From Pseudomonas duriflava (GTDB taxonomy: Bacteria > Pseudomonadota > Gammaproteobacteria > Pseudomonadales > Pseudomonadaceae): a stretch of DNA of 64,000 nucleotides. The notes under the pieces were generated by a model that made no database searches, was not told the origin of the DNA, and saw only the letters and a program-made list of their open reading frames with translations. Shown one piece after another: positions 7,740 to 16,734 of the stretch. Positions within the stretch are counted from its first letter, which is position 1. Each line of letters begins with the position of its first letter. The DNA is taken from the NCBI RefSeq assembly GCF_007830155.1, contig NZ_VLKY01000003.1, positions 342,109 to 406,108 on the forward strand, written 5' to 3'. Position numbers and translations under genes: made by a program.

Positions 7740-9239
7740 ATGAATATCCTCTACGACGAGCGCGTCGATGGTGTACTGCCCCGTGTGGACAAGACTCGAC
7801 TGATCGCCTCGCTACACGAAGCGCTACCGGGGTTGCTGGTTCTCCACGAAGGTGAAGACCTCAAGCCTTATGAGTGTGACGGCCTTTCTGCCTACAGCAC
7901 AACGCCAATGGCCGTTGTGCTGCCAGACACGGTTGAACAGGTCCAGACCATCATGCGGTTGTGCCATGCGCAAAACGTTCCGGTGGTAGCACGCGGTGCC
8001 GGCACTGGACTGTCGGGAGGGGCCTTGCCGCTGGAGCAGGGCATTTTGTTGGTCATGGCGCGGTTCAACAAAATTCTCGAGCTCGACCCGGATGCCCGCC
8101 GTGCGCGGGTCCAGCCTGGCGTACGTAACCTTGCTATTTCCCAAGCAGCCAGCCCGTACGGGCTGTACTACGCTCCTGACCCATCTTCACAGATTGCGTG
8201 TTCCATTGGCGGCAACGTGGCGGAGAACGCCGGTGGTGTGCATTGCCTGAAGTATGGGCTGACGGTACACAATATTCTCAAAGTCGACATCGTAACCATC
8301 GAGGGTGAGCGCCTTACCCTGGGCAGCGAAGCGCTGGATTCACCCGGCTTTGATCTGCTGGCGCTGTTTACCGGTTCGGAAGGCCTGCTGGGCGTGGTAG
8401 TGGAAGTAACCGTGAAGCTGCTGCCCAAGCCACAGACGGCCAAGGTGGTCATGGCCAGTTTTGACAATATCGAAAAGGCTGGACGTGCCGTAGGTGACAT
8501 TATTGCGGCAGGCATCATTCCCGGTGGTCTGGAAATGATGGACAACCTGTCCATCCGCGCTGCTGAAGACTTCATTCATGCGGGCTACCCCGTGGATGCC
8601 GAGGCGATCCTGTTGTGCGAACTGGATGGCGTAGAGTCCGATGTTCATGCCGACTGCGATCGAGTGCGGCAGGTACTGGAAAAAGCAGGTGCCACGGAGA
8701 TTCGTCTGGCGCGTGATGAGGCCGAGCGGCAGCGGTTCTGGGCAGGTCGCAAGAATGCCTTCCCGGCCGTTGGGCGTATCTCTCCTGATTATTATTGTAT
8801 GGATGGCACCATTCCTCGTCGTGCGCTCCCTGGTGTTTTACGCGGCATCGAAGAGTTGTCCCGGCAGTACAGCCTGCGTGTCGCCAACGTTTTCCATGCC
8901 GGTGACGGCAATATGCATCCATTGATCCTGTTCGATGCCAACCAGCCCGGTGAGCTGGAGCGAGCCGAGGAGTTAGGGGCCAAGATCCTCGATCTCTGTG
9001 TTGAGGTGGGCGGCAGCATTACCGGGGAACATGGCGTCGGACGCGAGAAAATCAACTCGATGTGCACCCAGTTCAAGCCGGACGAGTTGACGATGTTTCA
9101 TGCCGTCAAAAAGGCTTTTGACGAGAAGGGCTTACTCAATCCAGGCAAGAACGTGCCGACATTGCACCGCTGTGCCGAATTCGGCGGTATGCATGTGCAC
9201 CACGGCAAATTGCCTTTTCCTGAGCTGGAGCGCTTTTGA
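7740..9239 (+). CDS. glcD: Glycolate oxidase, FAD-linked subunit GlcD
   Basis: Catalytic FAD subunit of the membrane-associated glycolate dehydrogenase, which oxidises glycolate to glyoxylate and passes electrons through GlcF to the respiratory chain. The 499 aa length equals that of E. coli GlcD. The VAO-type FAD domain is visible: VPVVARGAGTGLSGGALP, DPSSQIACSIGGNVAENAGG and LFTGSEGLLGVV. The C-terminal FAD-oxidase domain contains NVFHAGDGNMHPLILFD and GSITGEHGVGREK. It is the first gene of glcDEFGB, with no strong ribosome site directly before ATG 7740. Its stop overlaps the glcE start (TGATG). Confidence 0.95.
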   Translation: MNILYDERVDGVLPRVDKTRLIASLHEALPGLLVLHEGEDLKPYECDGLSAYSTTPMAVVLPDTVEQVQTIMRLCHAQNVPVVARGAGTGLSGGALPLEQGILLVMARFNKILELDPDARRARVQPGVRNLAISQAASPYGLYYAPDPSSQIACSIGGNVAENAGGVHCLKYGLTVHNILKVDIVTIEGERLTLGSEALDSPGFDLLALFTGSEGLLGVVVEVTVKLLPKPQTAKVVMASFDNIEKAGRAVGDIIAAGIIPGGLEMMDNLSIRAAEDFIHAGYPVDAEAILLCELDGVESDVHADCDRVRQVLEKAGATEIRLARDEAERQRFWAGRKNAFPAVGRISPDYYCMDGTIPRRALPGVLRGIEELSRQYSLRVANVFHAGDGNMHPLILFDANQPGELERAEELGAKILDLCVEVGGSITGEHGVGREKINSMCTQFKPDELTMFHAVKKAFDEKGLLNPGKNVPTLHRCAEFGGMHVHHGKLPFPELERF

Positions 9240-10306
9240 TGGATGCCATGACTGCTTCTCACGACGCGGCCCAGTCTCTCCAGGACGAAGTACTGCAGGC
9301 CATCGAAAAGCGTCAAGCCCTGCGTATCCGTGGGGGTGATAGCAAACGGAACCTGGGTCGACCCGTTGAGGGAAAAGAGCTTGATACCCGGGCGCACCGT
9401 GGCATCGTAACCTACGACCCAACCGAACTGGTGGTCACCGTTCGCACCGGTACGTCCTTGTCTGAGCTCGAAGCGGCGCTGGAGGCGAACGGCCAGATGT
9501 TGCCCTGTGAGCCGCCCCATTATGGTGAAGGCGCTACGGTGGGCGGAATGATCGCTACTGGCTTTTCAGGGCCGCGTCGGCCCTGGGCTGGGTCGGTACG
9601 CGACTTTGTTCTGGGCACTCGCGTTATTACCGGGGAGGGCAAACATCTGCGCTTCGGTGGTGAGGTGATGAAAAACGTGGCGGGTTATGACCTGTCGCGT
9701 CTTCTCGCAGGCAGCTTTGGGTGCCTGGGCGTGATCACTGAGGTATCGCTCAAAGTGCTGCCCAAGCCGCGGCAAAGCGCCAGCCTGCGTTTGGAAATCG
9801 ATACGCACCGGGCGTTGATCAAGCTGGCCGAATGGGAGCGTCAGGCTATTCCCCTTTCCGCCGCCAGTCATGACGGTACTGCTTTGTACGTGCGGCTGGA
9901 GGGTGGCGAGGGCTCGGTGGCATCGGCCTGTGACCGGATCGGAGGCGATAGGTTGCCAGCTGATTATTGGGAGGCTCTGCGAGAACATCGTCTGGATTTC
10001 TTCAGCGATCCGCGCCCTCTGTGGCGTTTGTCCTTGCCCAACCATACGCCTGTGCTGGATTTACCGGGCAGCGTACTGATGGATTGGGCGGGTGCCCAAC
10101 GCTGGTTGAAGTCCAGCAGCGCCGCCGCCACGCTGCGCCGTCTTGCCGAGCAGGCTGGCGGGCATGCCATGTGTTTCACTTCCGAAGCTGGGCGCGAGCC
10201 GTTCCATCCCTTGGCACCTGCGCTGTTACGCTATCAGCGTCAGCTCAAACAGCAAATGGACCCGCATGGGCTGTTCAATCCTGGTCGACTGTATGCGGAG
10301 CTGTAA
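9239..10306 (+). CDS. glcE: Glycolate oxidase, FAD-binding subunit GlcE
   Basis: Second flavin-type subunit of glycolate dehydrogenase, 355 aa (E. coli 350). The FAD-binding domain is recognisable in LRIRGGDSKRNLGRPVEG, ANGQMLPCEPPHYGEGATVGGMIATG (split here by domain) and GYDLSRLLAGSFGCLGVITEVSLKVLPKP; the end LKQQMDPHGLFNPGRL is typical of this family. I start it at ATG 9239, overlapping the glcD stop, rather than the TTG three bases earlier. Stop and next start overlap again (TAATG), so GlcD, GlcE and GlcF are translationally coupled, as expected for complex subunits. Confidence 0.93.
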   Translation: MDAMTASHDAAQSLQDEVLQAIEKRQALRIRGGDSKRNLGRPVEGKELDTRAHRGIVTYDPTELVVTVRTGTSLSELEAALEANGQMLPCEPPHYGEGATVGGMIATGFSGPRRPWAGSVRDFVLGTRVITGEGKHLRFGGEVMKNVAGYDLSRLLAGSFGCLGVITEVSLKVLPKPRQSASLRLEIDTHRALIKLAEWERQAIPLSAASHDGTALYVRLEGGEGSVASACDRIGGDRLPADYWEALREHRLDFFSDPRPLWRLSLPNHTPVLDLPGSVLMDWAGAQRWLKSSSAAATLRRLAEQAGGHAMCFTSEAGREPFHPLAPALLRYQRQLKQQMDPHGLFNPGRLYAEL

Positions 10307-11562
10307 TGCAAACCATATTGAGTGAAGAGGCTCGGCGCCTGCCGCACGCGGCAGAAGCCGAGCGAGTCCTGCGGAGTTGTGTGCATTGCGGTTTTTGCAA
10401 TGCTACCTGCCCAACCTATCAACTACTGGGTGATGAGCTAGATGGCCCCCGTGGGCGAATCTACCTTATCAAACAGATGCTGGAAGGCGGTGAGGTGACT
10501 AAGAAAACGCAGTTGCACCTCGACCGCTGCCTGACCTGCCGTAACTGTGAAACAACCTGTCCTTCGGGCGTGACCTATCACAACCTGCTAGACATTGGTC
10601 GTGCTGAGCTGGAGCGCCGTGTGCCACGCTCACTAGGGGAGCGCTTACTGCGCGCTGGGCTACGTACGGTACTGCCTCATCCGACCTTGTTCAAAGGCTT
10701 GGCTGGGGCCGGTCAGACATTGCGTCCCTTGCTGCCCGTGGCGCTGAAGAGCAAGTTGCCTGCTGATCCTCTGCCCGCCGGTAAGCGGCCGACGGCACGT
10801 CATACACGTCATGTTCTGATGCTGGAAGGTTGTGTGCAGCCTGGTCTGTCGCCTAACACCAACGCCGCGACGGCGCGTGTACTGGACCGGCTCGGCATCA
10901 GTGTAATTGATGCGCCCCGGGCTGGTTGCTGCGGGGCGGTGGAATTTCACCTTAATGCCCAGGATGACGGCCTTGATCGCGCACGGCGCAACATTGATGC
11001 CTGGTGGCCTTCTATTGAGGCCGGAGCGGAGGCAATTGTCCAGACAGCCAGCGGTTGCGGCGCGTTCATCAAAGAGTACGGTCATCTGCTTAAGGATGAT
11101 CCAGCGTATGCCGCGAAGGCGCAGCGGGTTTCGGAGCTGGCCAAGGATATCGTTGAAGTCATACGCGCCGAGCCTCTGGAGCGACTCGCCGTCAGTGCTA
11201 GTCATCGGCTGGCCTTCCATTGTCCCTGCACGTTGCAGCATGCCCAGCGATTAGGGGGCGCCGTGGAGGATGTCCTGCAACGTCTGGGCTATACGTTGTC
11301 ACCCGTGCCGGATGCTCACCTATGTTGCGGCTCGGCCGGAACCTATTCGATCACCCAGCCGGAATTGTCCCGTCAGCTGCGAGACAACAAGCTCGCAGCG
11401 CTCGAAAGTGGTCAGCCTGATGTGATTGTCACGGCCAATATTGGTTGCCAGACGCATCTTGGAGGTGCTAGTCGTACACCGGTCCGGCATTGGATCGAGA
11501 TCGTCGACGCCGCCCTCGCTACTCAGTCCTTTAATCCTCATGTGGAGAACACGCATGCATAG
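10306..11562 (+). CDS. glcF: Glycolate oxidase iron-sulfur subunit GlcF
   Basis: Electron-transfer subunit of 418 aa (E. coli 407). Two ferredoxin-like 4Fe-4S motifs are present: Cys25, 28, 31 and 35 in CVHCGFCNATCP, and Cys75, 78, 81 and 85 in CLTCRNCETTCP. Two CCG-type domains follow, containing GCCGAVEFH and LCCGSAGTY. The open frame extends far upstream inside glcE, but the true start is ATG 10306, coupled to the glcE stop, because the family begins just before the first Cys motif. The last 8 bases overlap glcG. Confidence 0.95.
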   Translation: MQTILSEEARRLPHAAEAERVLRSCVHCGFCNATCPTYQLLGDELDGPRGRIYLIKQMLEGGEVTKKTQLHLDRCLTCRNCETTCPSGVTYHNLLDIGRAELERRVPRSLGERLLRAGLRTVLPHPTLFKGLAGAGQTLRPLLPVALKSKLPADPLPAGKRPTARHTRHVLMLEGCVQPGLSPNTNAATARVLDRLGISVIDAPRAGCCGAVEFHLNAQDDGLDRARRNIDAWWPSIEAGAEAIVQTASGCGAFIKEYGHLLKDDPAYAAKAQRVSELAKDIVEVIRAEPLERLAVSASHRLAFHCPCTLQHAQRLGGAVEDVLQRLGYTLSPVPDAHLCCGSAGTYSITQPELSRQLRDNKLAALESGQPDVIVTANIGCQTHLGGASRTPVRHWIEIVDAALATQSFNPHVENTHA

Positions 11563-11962
11563 CAAAGCCGTCCTGACCGTCACTGAAGTGAATCGCATCC
11601 TGGACGCCGCGCGCGCCGAAGCTGAGCGTAATCAGTGGGCCGTTACCATTGCAGTGGTCGACGACGGTGGACACCCTCTGGCGCTGCTGCGCCTGGACAA
11701 TGCCGCGCCGACTAGCGCTTATATCTCCACGGAAAAAGCTCGCACGGCGGCGTTGGGCCGACGTGAATCAAAAGGCTTCGAAGACATGATCAACGGCGGA
11801 CGTACCGCCTTTCTGTCTGCCCCGGTTTTGGCTGGCATGTTGGAAGGTGGCGTGCCTGTTGTAGTCGACGGGCAGGTTGTCGGTGCAGTCGGCGTTTCTG
11901 GCATCAAGGCGGATCAGGACGCGCAGGTTGCCAAGGCAGGCGCTGAAGCAGTATTGGGTTGA
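11555..11962 (+). CDS. glcG: GlcG, heme-binding-like DUF336 protein
   Basis: Small GlcG/HbpS-family (DUF336) protein of 135 aa, close to the 134 aa of E. coli GlcG. Family motifs include [50 protein letters not shown] and [11 protein letters not shown]. Its biochemical role in glycolate use is not settled. I chose ATG 11555, which lies inside the end of glcF and follows GTGGAG; the longer frame beginning at 11426 lies within glcF and is not supported. It is followed by glcB after 28 bp. Confidence 0.92.
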   Translation: MHSKAVLTVTEVNRILDAARAEAERNQWAVTIAVVDDGGHPLALLRLDNAAPTSAYISTEKARTAALGRRESKGFEDMINGGRTAFLSAPVLAGMLEGGVPVVVDGQVVGAVGVSGIKADQDAQVAKAGAEAVLG

Positions 11963-11990
11963 ATCGATAATAAAAAGACAGGATCTCATT

Positions 11991-14165
11991 ATGACTCAAC
12001 GCACTTCATGCCATCGCCTACAAGTTGCTACGTCGCTCTATCGTTTCATTGAGGAGCAGGTACTTCCTGGCACTGGGATCGACAGCGGGGCGTTCTGGCA
12101 GGGCTTTGATGCCTTGGTCCATGAGCTGGCGCCTACGAATCAGGCCCTGTTGGCCGAACGTAATCGTATCCAGGCGCAGTTGGACGACTGGTATCGCGCC
12201 CATCCCGGCCCGATCACTAACATGCCGGCTTATCGCAGCTTTCTTGAGTCTATTGGCTATCTATTGCCCCAGCCGGAGCGGGTTAAGGCCTCCACAACCA
12301 ATGTTGATACGGAAATCGCCGAACAGGCCGGCCCACAATTGGTTGTGCCCGTCCTCAATGCCCGTTATGCCTTGAACGCCGCCAACGCCCGCTGGGGCTC
12401 GCTGTACGATGCCCTTTACGGCACCGATGCCCTTCCGGAAGCCGACGGCGCGGAAAAGGGCACGGGTTACAACCCCATACGCGGTGCCAAGGTTATTGAG
12501 TTTGCACGTAACTTCCTGGATCAGGCAGCGCCCCTTGCCAAAGGCTCACACAAAGATGCCAAAGGCTACCGCGTCGATGGCGGCCGCCTGGTTGTGGCCA
12601 TGAAGGAAGGCGCCTGTGAGTTGGCCGATCCGTCACTGTTTGTCGGCTACCAGGGCGATGCATCCGAGCCCTCTGCCATTCTGCTTAAGCACAACGGCTT
12701 GCATTTTGAAATCCAGATCGACCGGCACTCTCAGATCGGCCAAAACGACAAGGCCGGAGTCAAAGACATTCTGATGGAATCTGCTGTCAGCACCATCATG
12801 GACCTCGAAGATTCCATTACAGCCGTCGATGCGCAGGACAAAGTCCTGGCCTACCGTAACTGGCTGTGTTTAATGAAGGGGGATCTCGTTGAAGAGGTTA
12901 CCAAGGGCGATAAGCGTTTCACTCGTCGCTTGAACCCAGATCGTGAATACACCGCAGCCGACGGCAGTAGTCTGACCCTGCATGGCCGTTCGCTACTTTT
13001 CGTACGCAACGTCGGCCATCTAATGACCAACCCGGCGATTCTGTACGGAGAAGGGCAGGAAATTCCTGAAGGCATCCTGGATGCTGTTGTCACGGTTACT
13101 ATCGCGTTGCATGACCTGGCGCGGCGCGGCAACTCACGCACCGGCTCGGTTTATATCGTAAAGCCCAAGATGCATGGGCCTAAAGAAGTTGCCTTTGCTG
13201 CGCAACTGTTCGCCCGGGTCGAAGAGATGCTGGGATTGCCGGTAAATACCATCAAGATGGGCATCATGGATGAGGAGCGCCGTACCAGCGTTAACCTGAA
13301 GGCCTGTATTGCCGAGGCCGCCTCGCGCGTAGCCTTCATCAACACCGGTTTCCTGGATCGCACCGGCGACGAGATGCACACCAGCATGGAAGCCGGTGCG
13401 ATGCTGTGCAAAGGTGACATGAAGGGAACAAAGTGGATCGCCGCCTACGAGCGCAACAATGTACTGGTCGGCCTGGCGTGCGGCCTGCGCGGTCGCGCTC
13501 AGATTGGTAAAGGCATGTGGGCCATGCCAGATCTGATGGCCGCCATGCTCGAACAAAAGATAGGCCATCCCAAGGCTGGCGCCAACACCGCCTGGGTACC
13601 GTCGCCCACTGCGGCCACGCTACACGCGCTGCATTATCACCAGATCGACGTACAGGCCATTCAGCAAGAGTTGGAGCAGGTAGACGTAAACGCCGCGCGT
13701 GACAGCCTGCTTAATGATCTGCTGACTGTGCCGGTGGTCGATGCACCCAACTGGTCGGCCGACGAAATCCAGCAGGAACTGGACAACAATGCGCAGGGCA
13801 TCCTGGGCTATGTGGTTCGCTGGGTAGAGCAGGGCGTCGGTTGTTCGAAGGTGCCGGATATCCACAACGTTGGCCTGATGGAAGACCGTGCGACGTTGCG
13901 TATCTCTAGTCAGCATATTGCCAACTGGCTACGCCACGGGGTAACCAACCAGGCGCAGGTCATCGAGACCCTGCAGCGCATGGCGCGTATCGTTGATGAG
14001 CAGAATGCCGATGACCCGCTGTATCGCCCGATGGCACCTAACTTCGAGTCATCTTATGCCTTCCGGGCCGCCCGCGATCTGGTACTCAAGGGCTGCGAGC
14101 AACCTAATGGCTATACCGAGCCGTTGTTGCATCAATGGCGTCTAAAGGCCAAGGTCGGGATCTAA
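11991..14165 (+). CDS. glcB: Malate synthase G
   Basis: Condenses glyoxylate with acetyl-CoA to malate, 724 aa (E. coli MSG 723). Characteristic stretches include [43 protein letters not shown] with the catalytic Asp/Glu, the [17 protein letters not shown] segment, [18 protein letters not shown], and [18 protein letters not shown]. The start is ATG 11991, after ACAGGAT; the frame upstream overlaps glcG and is a run-on. It completes the pathway glycolate to glyoxylate to malate and is the last gene of the operon, followed by a strong terminator. Confidence 0.96.
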   Translation: MTQRTSCHRLQVATSLYRFIEEQVLPGTGIDSGAFWQGFDALVHELAPTNQALLAERNRIQAQLDDWYRAHPGPITNMPAYRSFLESIGYLLPQPERVKASTTNVDTEIAEQAGPQLVVPVLNARYALNAANARWGSLYDALYGTDALPEADGAEKGTGYNPIRGAKVIEFARNFLDQAAPLAKGSHKDAKGYRVDGGRLVVAMKEGACELADPSLFVGYQGDASEPSAILLKHNGLHFEIQIDRHSQIGQNDKAGVKDILMESAVSTIMDLEDSITAVDAQDKVLAYRNWLCLMKGDLVEEVTKGDKRFTRRLNPDREYTAADGSSLTLHGRSLLFVRNVGHLMTNPAILYGEGQEIPEGILDAVVTVTIALHDLARRGNSRTGSVYIVKPKMHGPKEVAFAAQLFARVEEMLGLPVNTIKMGIMDEERRTSVNLKACIAEAASRVAFINTGFLDRTGDEMHTSMEAGAMLCKGDMKGTKWIAAYERNNVLVGLACGLRGRAQIGKGMWAMPDLMAAMLEQKIGHPKAGANTAWVPSPTAATLHALHYHQIDVQAIQQELEQVDVNAARDSLLNDLLTVPVVDAPNWSADEIQQELDNNAQGILGYVVRWVEQGVGCSKVPDIHNVGLMEDRATLRISSQHIANWLRHGVTNQAQVIETLQRMARIVDEQNADDPLYRPMAPNFESSYAFRAARDLVLKGCEQPNGYTEPLLHQWRLKAKVGI

Positions 14166-14183
14166 ACGGTTGTGACTTGAAAA

Positions 14184-14211
14184 GGGATGCCTCTGGCATC
14201 CCTTTTTTATT
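14184..14211 (+). terminator. Rho-independent terminator of glcDEFGB
   Basis: GGGATGCC at 14184-14191 and GGCATCCC at 14195-14202 form a perfect 8-bp stem with a TCT loop, followed by TTTTTT. It begins 18 bases after the glcB stop. Confidence 0.93.
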
Positions 14212-14369
14212 GAGCAGAAACTCTTCAAAAAATGGCCGTGAACACACCGCAAGTCGGATGACTTGTCGGTCGGATCATGAACCTATGGCCCTTTTTTCGT
14301 ATTCGCTACACTCGGGCAATACTTACAAAAAAGTGCCGGATAACCGTGCCTTTGCTGGAGGACTGCCCG

Positions 14370-16139
14370 ATGGCCGACTACCACGCTCCGTTACGTGACA
14401 TGCGTTTTCTGCTCAATGAAGTCTTTAACGTTCAGGAGGTCTGGAAGCAACTACCGGCTCTGGCCGAGCGCGTCGATACTGAAACGGCCGAGGCTATTCT
14501 CGAGGAGGCAGCCAAAGTTGCGGCTCGCACTCTAGCACCCCTCAATCGTAATGCCGACGAAGAGGGGTGTCGCTGGCAGGACGGAAGCGTGACGACCCCA
14601 GCCGGCTTTCGCGAGGCTTATAACATCTATGCCCAAGGCGGCTGGGTTGGGGTAGGTGGCGATCCGGAATATGGCGGCATGGGCATGCCCAAGGTCATTT
14701 CAGCTCAGGTCGAAGAAATGGTTAACGCGGCTAGCTTGTCGTTCGGACTGTACCCCATGCTGACGGCGGGCAGTTGCCTGGCCATTCACGCTCATGCCAG
14801 CGAAGAGCTCAAGACCCGCTACCTGCCCAACCTGTATGCCGGCGTATGGGCTGGCTCCATGTGCCTGACTGAGCCTCATGCTGGCACGGACCTAGGTATC
14901 ATTCGTACACGGGCTGAGCCCCTGGGCGACGGCCGTTATGCTGTAACCGGAACGAAAATTTTTATTACGGCCGGTGAGCATGATCTTTCCGAGAATATCA
15001 TCCATCTTGTATTGGCCAAGCTGCCAGACGCGCCAGCGGGTTCTAAAGGGATTTCCCTGTTTCTCGTACCAAAGTTCATGGTTAACGAAGGCGGTCATCT
15101 GGGCGAACGCAATTCGTTGGTATGCGGCTCTATCGAGCACAAGATGGGTATTCATGGCTCCAGCACATGCGTTATGAACTTCGATGGGGCGATCGGTTAT
15201 CTGGTGGGTGCGCCTAACAAGGGCTTGGCTGCCATGTTTACCATGATGAACTACGAACGTCTTGGCGTTGGTATTCAGGGCTTGGCGGCCGGTGAGCGCT
15301 CCTACCAAAACGCAGTCGACTATGCCCGCGAGCGTTTGCAAAGCCGTGCGGCGACGGGCGTGGTTGCTCCTGACAAGGTTGCCGACCCCCTCATTGTTCA
15401 TCCCGATGTACGTCGCATGTTACTGACCATGAAGGCTTTGAACGAAGGCGGTCGCGCCTTTTCAACGTATGTAGCCTTACAGCTTGATATCGCCAAGTTC
15501 AGTCCAGACGAACAGGCTCGCTCTCGGGCAGAGTCCATGGTGGCGCTGCTTACGCCAGTGGCCAAAGCATTCCTGACGGATTTGGGGCTGGAAACCTGCG
15601 TACATGGCCAGCAGATCTTTGGCGGGCATGGTTATATTCGCGAATGGGGACAGGAACAGTTGGTGCGTGACGTACGCATCACCCAGATCTACGAAGGCAC
15701 CAATGGTATTCAGGCACTCGACCTGATGGGCCGTAAGGTCGTAGGGTCTGGCGGTAGCCTGTACCGCATATTGGCTGATGAGGTGTATGCCTACGTGTCC
15801 TCCTTGGATGAGGGCATGAGTGAATTCGCTACTCCCTTGCGACAGGCTATGGAAAACCTTGATGCTCTAACGGAATGGGTTATCACCCAGGCGAAGACCA
15901 GCCCTAACGAAATAGGTGCCGCCTCCGTCGAATACCTGCATGTATTCGGTTATACCGTCTATGCCTACCTCTGGGCGCGTATGGTGCAGGCGGCACAGGG
16001 GGAAAGTGATGCTCACGTAGCCAAGCGCGCCACGGCGCGGTTCTTTTATACCCGGCTGCTGCCCCGTATCCATTCGCTCACTGCCACCGTCAAGGCTGGC
16101 AGCGATGTGCTCTATGGCCTAGAGGCAGCTCAGTTCTGA
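14370..16139 (+). CDS. Acyl-CoA dehydrogenase (long, DmdC-like type)
   Basis: FAD-dependent acyl-CoA dehydrogenase of 589 aa, longer than the usual 380-400 aa. It has an N-terminal extension (DMRFLLNEVFNVQEVW), the helical and beta domains (CLTEPHAGTDLGIIRTRA, TGTKIFITAGEHDLS), the FAD/catalytic C-terminal core (QIFGGHGYIREWGQEQLVRD, QIYEGTNGIQALDLMGRK) and an additional C-terminal domain of about 120 residues. This architecture is that of Pseudomonas acyl-CoA dehydrogenases related to 3-methylmercaptopropionyl-CoA dehydrogenase; the actual substrate is unknown. ATG 14370 follows GGAGG; the frame starting at 14277 lacks a ribosome site. It appears monocistronic. Confidence 0.9.
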   Translation: MADYHAPLRDMRFLLNEVFNVQEVWKQLPALAERVDTETAEAILEEAAKVAARTLAPLNRNADEEGCRWQDGSVTTPAGFREAYNIYAQGGWVGVGGDPEYGGMGMPKVISAQVEEMVNAASLSFGLYPMLTAGSCLAIHAHASEELKTRYLPNLYAGVWAGSMCLTEPHAGTDLGIIRTRAEPLGDGRYAVTGTKIFITAGEHDLSENIIHLVLAKLPDAPAGSKGISLFLVPKFMVNEGGHLGERNSLVCGSIEHKMGIHGSSTCVMNFDGAIGYLVGAPNKGLAAMFTMMNYERLGVGIQGLAAGERSYQNAVDYARERLQSRAATGVVAPDKVADPLIVHPDVRRMLLTMKALNEGGRAFSTYVALQLDIAKFSPDEQARSRAESMVALLTPVAKAFLTDLGLETCVHGQQIFGGHGYIREWGQEQLVRDVRITQIYEGTNGIQALDLMGRKVVGSGGSLYRILADEVYAYVSSLDEGMSEFATPLRQAMENLDALTEWVITQAKTSPNEIGAASVEYLHVFGYTVYAYLWARMVQAAQGESDAHVAKRATARFFYTRLLPRIHSLTATVKAGSDVLYGLEAAQF

Positions 16140-16167
16140 CCTGCCGGAGCTTATGGCGAAAGGCTTA

Positions 16168-16182
16168 CACAGTGTCACTGTG
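16168..16182. repeat. Odd palindrome downstream of acyl-CoA dehydrogenase
   Basis: CACAGTGTCACTGTG is a 7-bp perfect inverted repeat around one base. It starts 29 bases after the acyl-CoA dehydrogenase stop. It may be an operator or a short mRNA hairpin; nothing in the sequence decides. Confidence 0.3.
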
Positions 16183-16322
16183 ATTGGCGCTGTTGTGCTA
16201 CAGGCTGAATCCTTATGCTGACTCCATCGAATCCAGCGCAGGAAGCGCTACAGGTCAAACAGGGATTTGAAGGAGCGTGCGTCAGGATTGACGTGGATAA
16301 GGAAATCGCCCAGTCTGCAAAG

Positions 16323-16347
16323 CCCCGCCTCGGCGGGGTTTTTTATT
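16323..16347 (+). terminator. Rho-independent terminator
   Basis: CCCCGC, loop CTCG, GCGGGG, then TTTTTTATT. It lies 184 bases past the acyl-CoA dehydrogenase and 82 bases before the small membrane protein gene. The stretch between 16140 and 16322 has no credible gene. Confidence 0.85.
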
Positions 16348-16428
16348 GTCTTTCTGCGAAGGAACCGGTGCGCAGTGACTGAGTCTGATGGGGGTATTTT
16401 CCCACGGCCAGCTATTTGGAGCACGCAA

Positions 16429-16587
16429 ATGGACCTGATTCGCATCATCTGCGCCATTGTTCTTCCCCCTCTCGGTGTATTCCTCCAGGTTGGTTTTGGA
16501 GGGGCCTTCTGGCTCAACATCCTCCTGACTCTCCTAGGCTATATCCCTGGCATTATCCATGCGGTTTGGATCATCGCACGACGCTAG
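16429..16587 (+). CDS. Pmp3/YqaE-family small membrane protein
   Basis: A 52-residue proteolipid with two hydrophobic helices, IRIICAIVLPPLGVFLQVG and FWLNILLTLLGYIPGIIHAV, ending in WIIARR. The PPLGVFL-x-G and LLTLLGYIPGIIHA motifs define the UPF0057 (Pmp3/YqaE) family, linked to membrane potential and salt or cold stress in other organisms. ATG 16429 follows TTGGAG at proper spacing; a frame starting at 16267 has no ribosome site. It stands alone between two terminators. Confidence 0.9.
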   Translation: MDLIRIICAIVLPPLGVFLQVGFGGAFWLNILLTLLGYIPGIIHAVWIIARR

Positions 16588-16611
16588 TAAACGCTCTCAA
16601 TTTGTTATGAT

Positions 16612-16712
16612 CCAACGGCGTGCTCGATGCCGTTGGCCGCATTATCGCTGCCAACAGCTACTCTTTCGGACACGCTGGTAATGCGGCTGCCCTTCGAGCA
16701 GCCGCTTTTATT
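16612..16712 (+). ncRNA. Two-hairpin element: 3' UTR or candidate small RNA
   Basis: The first hairpin is CCAACGGC (16612-16619) with GCCGTTGG (16629-16636) around a 9-base loop. The second is GCGGCTGC (16683-16690) with GCAGCCGC (16698-16705), followed by TTTTATT. TGCTCGA at 16621-16627 in the first loop is exactly complementary to TCGAGCA at 16694-16700, at the loop and start of the 3' arm of the second hairpin, so a pseudoknot or an alternative fold is possible. No promoter is obvious. The simplest reading is the 3' end of the Pmp3 transcript. Confidence 0.35.
16683..16712 (+). terminator. Rho-independent terminator before the kinase operon
   Basis: Perfect 8-bp GC-rich stem GCGGCTGC/GCAGCCGC with loop CCTTCGA, followed by TTTTATT. 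It ends 22 bases upstream of the hybrid kinase start. Confidence 0.85.
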
Positions 16713-16734
16713 CATGATGGATATCGAGTAGCGC

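Noticed and set aside
9967..10305. 113-codon N-terminal extension of glcF
   Set aside because: It lies within glcE, has no family similarity, and glcF has a coupled ATG at 10306 giving the expected length.
11877..11990. Longer start for malate synthase G
   Set aside because: The extension overlaps glcG; ATG 11991 gives 724 residues, the normal size.
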